Assembly (NCBI GenBank): GCA_965219015.1
Contig: CBDCNH010000011.1
Location: 186,001 to 250,000, forward strand
DNA length: 64,000 nt
Source of the DNA: CBDCNH01 sp965219015
GTDB lineage: Bacteria > Pseudomonadota > Alphaproteobacteria > Rhodobacterales > Rhodobacteraceae
Direction of reading: 5' to 3'
Under the pieces are notes generated by a model. The model had not been told where the DNA came from. It did not search any database and saw only the letters and a program-made list of their open reading frames with translations. The stretch's first letter is position 1, and each line of letters begins with the position of its first letter. This document shows, in pieces, positions 26,240-34,237 of this stretch. Made by a program: the position numbers and the translations under genes.

Positions 26240-27041
26240 GGGCCTCCTGCTTCCGCATGTAGAAGTCGAGGTGCCGCTCGGACATCCGCGCCGTGTCCAT
26301 CAGGAGGCAGACGTCCGTGGTGTTGAACGCGCGGTCCACATAGGCGCCCTCGCCGACGAAACCGCCGAACCGGAGGTAGGCCTTGATGAGCGCGGGCGTC
26401 GCCTTCATCGCCGCGGTGCGGTCGAGGCCCTCGGCGGGCAGCAGGTCCATCCGCTGGAACTGCGCGGGCTGGACGCGCACCCGGATCGACGCCGGCGCCA
26501 GATGGTGATGATGCAGGTACGACAGCGGCAGCGCCAGAGCGGCGATGTCGGTGCCGTGGAACGACGCCACGCCGAAGAGCACCTCGATGCCGCGCTCGAG
26601 CACGTAGTCCGCGAGCCCGTTCCAGAGATGAAACATCGCCGCGCTGCCGCGGTAGTCGGGATGCACGCAGGAGCGGCCGAGCTCGAGGAGCCGCCGGTTC
26701 GACGCGCGCAGGAGCGTCAGGTCGTACTCGTCCTCGGAGTAGAACCGCCCCAGACGCGCCTCGGCGCGGGTGCCCGGAAGCAGCCGGTAGACCCCCACCA
26801 CGTCGTCGAGCGCCTCGGCGCTGCGGCGGGTGTCAAGGAGCAGGAGGTGGTCGTAGTAGGGATCGAAGCGGTCGCGCTCGAGACGGGCCACGTGATCGAC
26901 CATCGGCCCGTCGCCGCCGAGCTCGGCCACGAAGACCTCGTAGCGCAGCCGCTGCGCCGCCATCAGGTCGCGGTCCGACGCCGCCAGCCGGAGCTGAAAA
27001 TGCGGCTCGTCTGAAATCATGGGGCCAGCCGCTTCCGTCAT
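26232..27041 (-). CDS. olsB: L-ornithine N(alpha)-acyltransferase OlsB
   Basis: 269-residue GNAT-fold enzyme making lyso-ornithine lipid from 3-hydroxyacyl-ACP and ornithine. Family features are LAASDRDLMAAQRLRYEVFVAELG, YYDHLLLLD, VGVYRLLP, ELGRSCVHPDYRG and LFGVASFHGTD. Upstream of ATG 27041 a promoter-like TTGCAT/TAGAAC pair would put the transcript start only ~3 nt before the ATG. The internal ATG 27020 (MISDEPHFQL), with GGAAG 11 bp upstream, is therefore an equally plausible start. Confidence 0.9.
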   Translation of the reverse strand: MTEAAGPMISDEPHFQLRLAASDRDLMAAQRLRYEVFVAELGGDGPMVDHVARLERDRFDPYYDHLLLLDTRRSAEALDDVVGVYRLLPGTRAEARLGRFYSEDEYDLTLLRASNRRLLELGRSCVHPDYRGSAAMFHLWNGLADYVLERGIEVLFGVASFHGTDIAALALPLSYLHHHHLAPASIRVRVQPAQFQRMDLLPAEGLDRTAAMKATPALIKAYLRFGGFVGEGAYVDRAFNTTDVCLLMDTARMSERHLDFYMRKQEARA

Positions 27042-27050
27042 CCGCGCCTA

Positions 27051-27081
27051 GTTCTAGGGTCTGGCCCCTTGCAATGCAAGG
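27051..27081 (-). promoter_or_regulatory. olsB promoter with perfect palindrome over the -35 box
   Basis: On the minus strand TTGCAT (27079-27074) and TAGAAC (27056-27051) are 17 bp apart, matching the two tRNA promoters in the window. The -35 lies inside a perfect 15-bp palindrome, CCTTGCA-A-TGCAAGG (27067-27081). This would suit a repressor operator, though palindromes this short can arise by chance. Confidence 0.5.
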
Positions 27082-27165
27082 ATCGGGCAGAGCCACCAAG
27101 GGTGGTGAAGCGCCTCTTTCGTGCGCGCAAGGGTTGTGCTACGGTCGGCCCATGACTGGTCTTCG

Positions 27166-27351
27166 TCAGCGATCAAAAACCGGCACCAGGGCAACGGCGG
27201 TCCCCACGATGACGACTTTCCCGACATGCTCGAACGTGACGGTGGCGCGGCCGCCGATGTTGGACTGGACCTGGCCCAGGCCCCAGTCGGGCTGGCCCGG
27301 ATGGCGCACGAGCATGCCGGGCTCGAGCATCGCGTTCGCGTCATGCGTCAT
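27166..27351 (-). CDS. DUF3553 small protein
   Basis: 61 residues: LEPGMLVRHPGQPDWGLGQV, then QSNIGGRATVTFEHVGKVVI and a short tail ending VPVFDR, a compact SH3-like β-barrel signature of DUF3553. The start could be ATG 27351 or 27330 (MLEPG); neither has a strong ribosome site. It diverges from chpT with only 15 bp (or 36 bp) between start codons. Function unknown; possibly nucleic-acid binding by analogy with the CarD/UvrD C-terminal type of barrel (inference). Confidence 0.75.
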   Translation of the reverse strand: MTHDANAMLEPGMLVRHPGQPDWGLGQVQSNIGGRATVTFEHVGKVVIVGTAVALVPVFDR

Positions 27352-27366
27352 CTTCCGGGGTCACGC

Positions 27367-27957
27367 ATGAAGCCCGACCTGCCGGCGCTCCTCGGCTCGC
27401 GCATCTGCCACGATCTCATCAGCCCGCTCGGGGCGATCGGCAACGGCGTGGAGCTTCTGATGATGACGGGTGCGGCCGCCGGCCCGGAGATGACGCTGAT
27501 CGCCGAAAGCGTCGCCAACGCCCATGCGCGCATCCGGTTCTTCCGCGTCTCCTTCGGCGGCACGGCGGCGAGCCAGCGCATGGGCCGCCCGGAAATCCTC
27601 GGCATCCTGCAGGACATCACCAAGGGCACGCGGCTCTCGATCGACTGGCAGGTGGCGGGCGACCTCTCGCGCGACGAGGTCAAGCTCGCGTTCCTCGTCA
27701 TCCAGTGTTGCGAGGCGGCGATGCCGTATGGCGGCAAGATCACCCTCGAGCGCGGCGACAGCCAATGGCGCGTCGTGGCGGCGGCGACGAAGCTCAAGGT
27801 CGACGCGGGCCTTTTCGGGCTCCTCGCCGGGGACGCGCTCGACCGCGACCTCACGGCCTCGGAGGTGCAGTTCGCGCTGGTGCCCGAGACCGCCGCACGC
27901 CTCCGGCGCAAGCTCGCGGTCGAGCTGCGCGAGACATCCGTGCGGCTCGAGTTCTAG
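27367..27957 (+). CDS. chpT: Histidine phosphotransferase ChpT
   Basis: 196 residues; relays phosphate from CckA to CtrA and CpdR in the alphaproteobacterial cell-cycle/flagellar phosphorelay. The dimerisation helix LLGSRICHDLISPLGAIGNGVEL carries the phosphoacceptor His (CHDLISPLGA). A degenerate HATPase-like C-terminal domain (KLAFLVIQCCEAAMPYGGKI) lacks ATP-binding glycine boxes, as in ChpT. Weak ribosome site CGGGG before ATG 27367. It ends 5 bp before the convergent proA stop. Confidence 0.88.
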   Translation: MKPDLPALLGSRICHDLISPLGAIGNGVELLMMTGAAAGPEMTLIAESVANAHARIRFFRVSFGGTAASQRMGRPEILGILQDITKGTRLSIDWQVAGDLSRDEVKLAFLVIQCCEAAMPYGGKITLERGDSQWRVVAAATKLKVDAGLFGLLAGDALDRDLTASEVQFALVPETAARLRRKLAVELRETSVRLEF

Positions 27958-27962
27958 GCCGC

Positions 27963-29228
27963 TCACGGCCGGATCGTGCCGTCGCCGGTGACGAGATACT
28001 TGAAGGTCGTCAGCTGCTCGGCCCCCACCGGCCCGCGGGCGTGGATGCGGCCGGTGGCGATGCCGATCTCGGCGCCCATGCCGAACTCCGCGCCGTCGGC
28101 GAACTGCGTCGAGGCGTTCCGCATCAGGATGGCGCTGTCGAGCCCGGCGAAGAACCGGGCCGCGGTCGCATCGTTCTCGGTCAGGATCGCCTCGGTGTGC
28201 TCGCTGCCGTAGCGGCGGATGTGGTCGATCGCGCCCGCGACGCCGTCCACGAGCCGCGCGGCGATGGTCATGGCGAGGAACTCGTGGCCGAAGTCCGCGG
28301 GCGTGGCGGGCACGGTTCCGGGGAGCGCGGCGAGAGCGCCTTCGGCGCGGACCTCCACGCCCGCGGCCACGAGGTCGGCGATCATCGGAGCGCCGTGCCG
28401 TTCGAAGAACGCGGCGTCGACGAGGAGGCACTCCGCCGCGCCGCAGACGCCGGTGCGGCGTGTCTTGGCGTTGAGGACCACGGCGCGGGCGCGTTCGACA
28501 TCGGCGTCGCGGTCGACGTAGACGTGGCAGATGCCCTCGAGATGCGCGAACACCGGCACCCGCGCCTCGGCCTGCACGAGGCCGACGAGGCTGCGTCCGC
28601 CGCGCGGCACGATGACGTCGATCACCCCCGACATCCGGAGCATTTCCGCCACCGCGGCGCGGTCGCGGACGGGCACGCGCTGGATCGCGTCCTCGGGAAG
28701 CCCGGCGTGGCGGAGGCCCGCGACGAGGCAGGCGTGGATCGCGGCGGAGGAGGCGAAGCTGTCCGAGCCGCCGCGCAGGATCACCGCGTTGCCGGACCAG
28801 AGGCAGAGCGCGCCCGCGTCGGCGGTGACGTTGGGACGGCTCTCGAAGATCACGCCGACGACGCCGAGCGGGGTGCGGACGCGCGCGATGCGAAGGCCGT
28901 TCGGCGGCGTCCACCGGGCAATCACCTCGCCCACGGGATCGCGGAGCGCGGCGATGGCGCGCAGGCCGTCGGCCATCGCACGGACACGCGCGTCGTCGAG
29001 GCGCAGGCGGTCGAGCATGGCCGGCGACATGCCCCGCGCCGCCGCGGCCGCATGGTCCTCGGCATTGCCGGCGAGGATCGCGTCCCCGCCGTCCTCGATG
29101 GCGGCGGCGGCGGCGAGGAGCGCCGCGCGCTTCTGCGCGGTGTCGGCCTGTCGCAGCACGGCGGCGGCGCCTTGGGCGCGCGCGCCGATGCCGGCCATGA
29201 CGGCGGCGATGTCGGTCAGATCCTTCAT
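27963..29228 (-). CDS. proA: Gamma-glutamyl phosphate reductase
   Basis: 421 residues, second step of proline synthesis (NADPH reduction of glutamyl-5-phosphate). Aldehyde-dehydrogenase fold with FESRPNVTADAGALCLWSGNAVILRGGS, GRSLVGLVQ, and the catalytic Cys in KTRRTGVCGAAECLLV. A C-terminal ARGPVGAEQLTTFKYLVTG completes the family pattern. It lies 40 bp downstream of proB on the same strand, probably in the obgE-proB-proA operon. Confidence 0.95.
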   Translation of the reverse strand: MKDLTDIAAVMAGIGARAQGAAAVLRQADTAQKRAALLAAAAAIEDGGDAILAGNAEDHAAAAARGMSPAMLDRLRLDDARVRAMADGLRAIAALRDPVGEVIARWTPPNGLRIARVRTPLGVVGVIFESRPNVTADAGALCLWSGNAVILRGGSDSFASSAAIHACLVAGLRHAGLPEDAIQRVPVRDRAAVAEMLRMSGVIDVIVPRGGRSLVGLVQAEARVPVFAHLEGICHVYVDRDADVERARAVVLNAKTRRTGVCGAAECLLVDAAFFERHGAPMIADLVAAGVEVRAEGALAALPGTVPATPADFGHEFLAMTIAARLVDGVAGAIDHIRRYGSEHTEAILTENDATAARFFAGLDSAILMRNASTQFADGAEFGMGAEIGIATGRIHARGPVGAEQLTTFKYLVTGDGTIRP

Positions 29229-29268
29229 GCGGCTTCAGTAGCGCCGCGGAGGCCCTCCCGGCAAGCCG

Positions 29269-30393
29269 TCACAGCACCATGTCGTCGCGGTGAATCACCG
29301 CCGCGCGGCCGGGGTAGCCCAGCATCGCCTCGATCTCGCCCGAGCGGTGGCCCTTGATCGCGCGCGCCTCGGCGGCGGTGTAGCGCGCGAGCCCGAGGCC
29401 GAGCGTCGCCCCCTCCGGCCCCCGGATCGTCACCGGCTCGCCGCGCCCGAACGCGCCCTCGACGCCGCGGATGCCCGCCGGCAGAAGCGACTTCCCCGCC
29501 AGGAGCGCCGCCGCGGCCCCCGCATCGACATCGATCGCGCCGCGCGGCTTCATCGCCGCGATCCAGCGCTTGCGCGCCGACTGCGGGTCGCCTTCGGCCA
29601 GGAACCAGGTCGCGGGCGCGCCGGCCTCCAGCGCCGCCAGGGGCCGGAACGCGCCGCCCGCCGCGATGGCCATCGCGCAGCCCCCCGCGACCGCGATGCG
29701 CGCGGCCATCAGCTTGGTCTTCATGCCGCCCTTGGAATGCGCCGAGCCCGCGTCCCCCGCCATCGCCTCGACCTCGGGCGTCAGCGCCGGCACCACGTCG
29801 AGCCGCCGCGCGCCGGGATCGAGCCGGGGGTTGGCCGTGTAGAGCCCGTCCACGTCCGACAGGAGCACGAGCTGGTCCGCGCCGACCGTCACCGCGATCT
29901 GCGCGCCGAGGCGGTCGTTGTCGCCGTAGCGGATCTCGTCGGTCGCCACGGTGTCGTTCTCGTTGACGATCGGCACCGCGCCGAGGCCGAGGAGCGTCTC
30001 GAGCGTCGCGCGGGCGTTGAGGTAGCGCCGCCGGTCGGCGGTGTCCTCGAGCGTCACGAGCACCTGCGCGGCGGTCAGCCCGAAGACCCCGAGCGCCGCC
30101 TCCCAGGCCCGTGCGAGCCGGATCTGGCCCACCGCGGCGGCGGCCTGGCTCTGCTCGAGCGGCAGCACGCCCGGCCCGAGCCCGAGCGCCGCGCGGCCGA
30201 GCGCGATGGCGCCCGAGGACACCAGGATGACGTCGGTCGCGCGGTCGCGCAGCACCGCCACGTCCGCCGCGAGCCCCGCGAGCCAGGCGTCCGCCAGCCC
30301 GCCGTCGGGACCGGTCACGAGCGCCGAGCCGATCTTGACGACGAGGCGCCGCGCATCCGCGAGACGCGGGGCTTCGCCGGGGCGCGGCGTCAC
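29269..30393 (-). CDS. proB: Glutamate 5-kinase with PUA domain
   Basis: 374 residues, first committed step of proline synthesis, normally inhibited by proline. Amino-acid kinase domain to about residue 265: LVVKIGSALVTG, ILVSSGAIALGR, PIVNENDTVATDEIRYGDNDRL, and HSKGGMKTKLMAA. The C-terminal PUA domain (~285-370) begins KPRGAIDVDAGAAAALLAG. GTG start at 30393 overlaps the obgE stop by 4 bp, indicating coupling. Confidence 0.95.
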   Translation of the reverse strand: MTPRPGEAPRLADARRLVVKIGSALVTGPDGGLADAWLAGLAADVAVLRDRATDVILVSSGAIALGRAALGLGPGVLPLEQSQAAAAVGQIRLARAWEAALGVFGLTAAQVLVTLEDTADRRRYLNARATLETLLGLGAVPIVNENDTVATDEIRYGDNDRLGAQIAVTVGADQLVLLSDVDGLYTANPRLDPGARRLDVVPALTPEVEAMAGDAGSAHSKGGMKTKLMAARIAVAGGCAMAIAAGGAFRPLAALEAGAPATWFLAEGDPQSARKRWIAAMKPRGAIDVDAGAAAALLAGKSLLPAGIRGVEGAFGRGEPVTIRGPEGATLGLGLARYTAAEARAIKGHRSGEIEAMLGYPGRAAVIHRDDMVL

Positions 30394-31415
30394 GGCCGCC
30401 AGGGCGCGTCTTCGACGGCGGGCGCGCGGTCCGCCACGACGCAGGCCGTGAGCGCCCGCAGGAGCTCCGGGATGCCCGCCCCGGTCACGCCCGAGATGGC
30501 ATGGACCGGCGTGCCCGCGGCCTTCTCGAGCGACGTGCGTCGCCGGCGGAGGGTGGCCGCGTCGAGGGCGTCGATCTTGGTGAGCGCCGTCACGCGGGGC
30601 TTCTCGGCGAGAAGCGGCGCATAGGCTTCGAGCTCGCCCACGATGGTCGCATGGTCGCGCGCGATCGTGGACGATGTGCCGTCGACGAGGTGGAGGAGCA
30701 CCGCGCAGCGCTCGACATGGGCAAGGAACTGGTCGCCGAGCCCGCGGCCCTCCGACGCGCCCGCGATGAGGCCCGGGATGTCGGCCACGACGATCTCCCG
30801 CCCGTCGACGCCGACGACGCCGAGGTTCGGGACGAGCGTGGTGAAGGGGTAGTCCGCGATCTTCGGGCGCGCGTTGGAGGTGGCCGCCAGAAAGGTGGAC
30901 TTGCCCGCGTTCGGGAGCCCCACCAGCCCTGCGTCGGCGATGAGCTTCAGCCGGAGCCAGAGCACGCGCTCGACGCCCTCCTGGCCGGGGTTGGCGCGGC
31001 GCGGCGCCTGGTTCGTCGAGGACTTGAACTGCAGGTTGCCGAAGCCGCCGTTGCCGCCCTTCGCGAGCAGCACGCGCTGGCCCGCCGTCTCGAGGTCGGC
31101 GATGACGGTCGCCTCGTCCTCGTCGAGCACCTCGGTGCCCGCGGGCACGCGCAGCACCACGTCGTCGCCGGTGCGCCCGGTGCGCTGCTGGCCCATGCCG
31201 GGCTGGCCGGAGCGGGCGAAGAAATGCGGCCGGTAGCGGAAGTCGATGAGCGTGTTCAGCCCCTCGACGGCCTCCGCCCAGACCGAGCCGCCGCCCCCGC
31301 CGTCGCCGCCGTCCGGGCCGCCGAACTCGACGTTCTTCTCGCGCCGGAAGCTCGACGCCCCGGCCCCGCCGCCGCCCGAGCGGATGGTGACGCGGGCAAG
31401 ATCGAGGAATTTCAT
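30390..31415 (-). CDS. obgE: GTPase ObgE/CgtA
   Basis: 341 residues, essential ribosome-associated GTPase for large-subunit maturation and stress response. Glycine-rich Obg domain 1-158 (SGGGGAGASSFRREK, GGDGGGGGSVW). G domain has GLPNAGKSTFLAATS (G1), DYPFTTLVPNLGVV (switch), DIPGLIAGASEGRGLG (G3), TKID (G4) and a final SGVTGAGIPELL. It follows rplU-rpmA at a distance, the usual L21-L27-Obg neighbourhood, and its ATG overlaps the end of the decayed GNAT gene (ATGA). Confidence 0.95.
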   Translation of the reverse strand: MKFLDLARVTIRSGGGGAGASSFRREKNVEFGGPDGGDGGGGGSVWAEAVEGLNTLIDFRYRPHFFARSGQPGMGQQRTGRTGDDVVLRVPAGTEVLDEDEATVIADLETAGQRVLLAKGGNGGFGNLQFKSSTNQAPRRANPGQEGVERVLWLRLKLIADAGLVGLPNAGKSTFLAATSNARPKIADYPFTTLVPNLGVVGVDGREIVVADIPGLIAGASEGRGLGDQFLAHVERCAVLLHLVDGTSSTIARDHATIVGELEAYAPLLAEKPRVTALTKIDALDAATLRRRRTSLEKAAGTPVHAISGVTGAGIPELLRALTACVVADRAPAVEDAPWRP

Positions 31416-32373
31416 GGCGTGTCCCGGTGGTCGTCCCGCGTCAGGCGATAGGTCACAACCGCGCCGGGCTCAAGCCTTGCCGCCGAGGTGCCCATGCCGG
31501 TGCCCGTCGCGCGGAACCCCGCGCGGGAGAGGACGCGGCCCGGGGCGGGGTTGTCGGTGAAATGGTCGGCCGTCAGCGCCACGAGCCCGAAGCGGTCGAA
31601 GGCGACGGCGAGGAGCGCGCCGAGCGCCTCGCTGGCATAGCCCCGCCCCCACTGCGTCGGGCCCAGGAAGGAGGCCACGTCGGCGATGCGTCCGCGCGCC
31701 GGCACCACCGGGCCGAGGCCGATCGAGCCGACCAGGGCACGCTGCACACGCACCCCGAGGCGAAACCCCGGATGCCCGCGCCAGGCGCCGCGCCGAAGCC
31801 GGTCGCGTGCCCATCGCGGCGAGGGCGGGCGGATCGGCGTCGGCGAGGGACGAAAGCCGCAGGCGCGGCGTCTCGACGACGAGGGGATGGAGGTCCGCGA
31901 ACCGCGCGCGGGTGAGCACCACGCCGTGGAGCGCGACCGGGCCGTCGAACCCCGGCCGGTCGACCTCGCGCGCGGCCTCCGGCTCGAACCCGAGCCGTCC
32001 CAGGAGCCGCGCCGAGCGGGCGTTGCCGGCGTGCCGGGAGGCGCGCAGGACGGGCGTGGCGGGCTCGGCGACCCAGGCCGCGACCACCGCCGCCGCCTCG
32101 CTCGCGTTGCGCCAGCCCGTAGCCGAGCTCGCCCGCGACGCCGACAATCCCCGCGAACCCGTGCGCGTCCTCAATCGCCGAGACCGGGATGCCGCGGGCG
32201 CCAATGCGCGTCACGTAGGCGGCGACGTCGGCGGGGGTGAAGGGGTGCGGCACCTGCGTGAGCCAGCGCGCGACGCCCTCGTCGCCGAGCACCGCGGAAA
32301 TGGCGCCCGCGTCCGCCGCGGCCACGGGGCGGAGCCGCAGCCGCGGCGTCAGGATGGTGGCGGGGAGAGGCAT
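31412..32373 (-). pseudogene. Decayed tandem GNAT acetyltransferase (two domains, two frame breaks)
   Basis: Reading from 32373, a GNAT start is clear (ILTPRLRLRPVAAADAGAIS, then GIVGVAGELGY). The frame is lost at about 32100-32119 and resumes in another frame (SEAAAVVAAWVAEPATPVLRA, RSARLLGRLGFEP). That frame runs straight into a second GNAT N-terminus (LHPLVVETPRLRLSSLADAD), is lost again between 31812 and 31783, and ends in a third frame (WRGHPGFRLGV, FLGPTQWGRGYASEALGALL, stop 31412). The first break removes the (R/Q)xxGxG acetyl-CoA loop; about 20 residues are missing at the second. This is either true decay or two assembly errors. Confidence 0.75.
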
Positions 32374-32494
32374 GGCGCTGGGTTAAGGGGCGCTGGGTGC
32401 CGGATGACGTGCTCGCGGTGCAGGCAGGCGGAGGGCCCGCCTTCAGCGTCGAACCGCTGCCGTTCGACGGCGTGCGCCCCGACCGCCGCCGCGC

Positions 32495-33037
32495 TCACGC
32501 CTCGCGGCGGAGGTACGTCCATGTCGGCACCGTCGCGCCGCGGGCGACGCTGAAGGCCTCCGCGTCGCCGAGGTAGTCGAAGCCCGAGTTCGTCAGCACG
32601 CGCGCCGAGATCGGGTTGTCCTGGAACACCTCGGCGAACATCGTGCGCGCCTCGTGCGGGTTGGCGGCGGTGATGGCGCGCACCGCCTCCTGCGCGTAGC
32701 CTGCATTCCAGAACGCGGGCGCCACCCAGAAGCCGATCTCCGACTGCCGGCTCCCCATCCGCGTCAGCCCGACGAGGCCCAGCACCTCCGCGAGCCCCGC
32801 GGCGCTGCCGTCCATCGCCCACACGTCCTCGGTGCGCCGGTCCGAGAGCGCGCGCGCCACGTAGGCCTCCGCGGCGCCGGGGGGCAGCGGATGCGGGATC
32901 GTGCGCGTCGCCTCGGCGAGGCGACGGTCGGCGGTGTAGAGACGGATCAGGCCCGCGTCCGAGCGCCGGAGCGGTCGCAGCACGAACCGGCCCGCGGCGA
33001 TGTCGGGCTGCTTCGGGATGGGTTCGAGATGCGCCAT
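32495..33037 (-). CDS. GNAT family N-acetyltransferase (RimJ/RimL-like)
   Basis: 180 residues, intact, unlike its downstream neighbour. N-terminal FVLRPLRRSDAGLIRLYTADRR, central GLVGLTRMGSRQSEIGFWVAPAFWNAGYAQEAVRAI (acetyl-CoA loop NAGYAQEAV) and C-terminal NPISARVLTNSGFDYLGDAEAF match the RimJ/RimL branch that acetylates N-termini or small molecules. It lies between rpmA and obgE, where Rhodobacterales commonly carry one or two GNAT genes. Substrate unknown. Confidence 0.85.
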   Translation of the reverse strand: MAHLEPIPKQPDIAAGRFVLRPLRRSDAGLIRLYTADRRLAEATRTIPHPLPPGAAEAYVARALSDRRTEDVWAMDGSAAGLAEVLGLVGLTRMGSRQSEIGFWVAPAFWNAGYAQEAVRAITAANPHEARTMFAEVFQDNPISARVLTNSGFDYLGDAEAFSVARGATVPTWTYLRREA

Positions 33038-33134
33038 CGGCTCCTCGCCACAGGTTGCAGACCACTGAACGGAGCGGGGGGACCGGCCGTTCCGCCGATC
33101 CCCCCCGTCTCGCAGAAAACGTAAAGTCCGGTGT

Positions 33135-33404
33135 CTATTCTGCCGCCTGGCTCGTCGGCAGCACGGAGATGAACGTGCGGCCCTTCAGGCCCTTGCGGAA
33201 CGTCACGTGGCCCTCGCGGACGGCAAAGATCGTGTGGTCGCGACCCATGCCGACGCCCTCGCCCGGAAACCACTGCGTGCCGCGCTGGCGCACGATGATG
33301 TGGCCGGGCGCGGCCGCCTGGCCGCCGAAGAGCTTCACGCCGAGCCGCCGGCCCGCCGAGTCCCGGCCGTTGCGGGACGAGCCGCCTGCCTTCTTGTGTG
33401 CCAT
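33135..33404 (-). CDS. rpmA: 50S ribosomal protein L27
   Basis: 89 residues from ATG at 33404: MAHKKAGGSSRNGRDSAGRR, then LGVKLFGGQAAAPGHIIVRQ, RGTQWFPGEGVGMGRDHTIF. Full-length L27 near the peptidyl-transferase centre, with no N-terminal cleavable extension. It starts 4 bp after the rplU stop, the universal L21-L27 pair. Longer upstream codons in the frame belong to rplU in another phase. Confidence 0.97.
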   Translation of the reverse strand: MAHKKAGGSSRNGRDSAGRRLGVKLFGGQAAAPGHIIVRQRGTQWFPGEGVGMGRDHTIFAVREGHVTFRKGLKGRTFISVLPTSQAAE

Positions 33405-33408
33405 GCGC

Positions 33409-33888
33409 CTATGCCTCCGTCGTGGTGGGTTGCGTCGCTGCCGCCGGGGCCGCCTGCGGTGCCGCCAACGGGGCCTCCGCCGGCGCCAGGCCGGCCGCGC
33501 CGTGCGCCGCGCGGCGGGCGATCCGCGCGCCGGTCGCGGCCCGGACATCGGAGCGGTCCCCGCCCTCGGCGAGGATGCCCGTCACGCGCACCAGCGTGAG
33601 GTGCTGCCGGTGCCCCTTGGTGCGCTGCGACGAGTGCTTGCGGCGGCGCTTGACGAAATGGATCACCTTGTCGGCGCGGACCTGGTCGATCACCTCGGCC
33701 TGCACCGCGGCACCCGCCACGAGCGGCGCGCCGAGCGTCATCGCGGCGTCCTCGCCATCGTCGCCGAGCATCAGGATCTCGTTGAACTGCACGCTGGCGC
33801 CGGCCTCGGCGTCGAGCTTCTCGACCCGCAGCACGTCGCCGGAGCGCACCTTGTACTGCTTGCCGCCAGTCTTCAGAACCGCGAACAT
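33409..33888 (-). CDS. rplU: 50S ribosomal protein L21 with Ala-rich C-terminal extension
   Basis: 159 residues from ATG 33888 with AGGGACG upstream. The L21 core occupies ~1-103 (MFAVLKTGGKQYKVRSGDVL, FVKRRRKHSSQRTKGHRQHL, TLVRVTGI). The last ~55 residues are an Ala/Pro/Thr-rich tail (APLAAPQAAPAAATQPTTTEA-like) beyond the usual ~103-residue bacterial length; such extensions are common in alphaproteobacteria. It heads the rplU-rpmA transcript. Confidence 0.95.
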   Translation of the reverse strand: MFAVLKTGGKQYKVRSGDVLRVEKLDAEAGASVQFNEILMLGDDGEDAAMTLGAPLVAGAAVQAEVIDQVRADKVIHFVKRRRKHSSQRTKGHRQHLTLVRVTGILAEGGDRSDVRAATGARIARRAAHGAAGLAPAEAPLAAPQAAPAAATQPTTTEA

Positions 33889-34237
33889 CGGCTCGTCCCT
33901 TTCATCGTTTCGCGCCCTGTGGCCCTCCCGCGCGGGAGCGTTGCCGGCTCGCGCCGCCTCGGACTGCATCTGGGGTCGCGCGGGAGCGTCCCCGTGCGAA
34001 GGCGCGCGTTATCGAGCAGGGCCCGACCGAAGTCAAGCCGCCGCGGCCCGCGCCGGTGCGCGCGGCGATCGCGGGGCCGGCCCCCGACAAGCCCGGCCCC
34101 CGACGGGCCCGGCGATCGTCTGCTCCGTCTCCGGCCCGCGCGGCCGCCCACGCCAGAATTATGGTCCCGCCGCGGCGTCGACTTGCCGTCGGGGGCCGCT
34201 AGCTTGCCGGACACCCGCCGCGAGAAGGCTCACACCC
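33889..34237. other. Divergent intergenic region rplU / sugar dehydrogenase
   Basis: 349 bp. The half nearer rplU is its ~110-nt leader; the rplU promoter lies at 34008-34036. The rest, up to the sugar-dehydrogenase ATG, is GC-rich with a plausible ribosome site (GAGAAGG at 34222-34228). I see no gene or riboswitch here. Confidence 0.45.
34008..34036 (-). promoter_or_regulatory. rplU-rpmA promoter
   Basis: On the minus strand TTGACT (34036-34031) and GATAAC (34013-34008) are spaced by 17 bp, a strong match to the housekeeping sigma consensus. The transcript would start near 34001, giving a leader of roughly 110 nt before the L21 ATG. Confidence 0.6.

Noticed and set aside
33409..33570. Ala-rich C-terminal tail of L21 as a frameshift artefact
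   Set aside because: Such low-complexity extensions are common in alphaproteobacterial L21, the frame keeps a normal stop, and rpmA follows at the usual distance.
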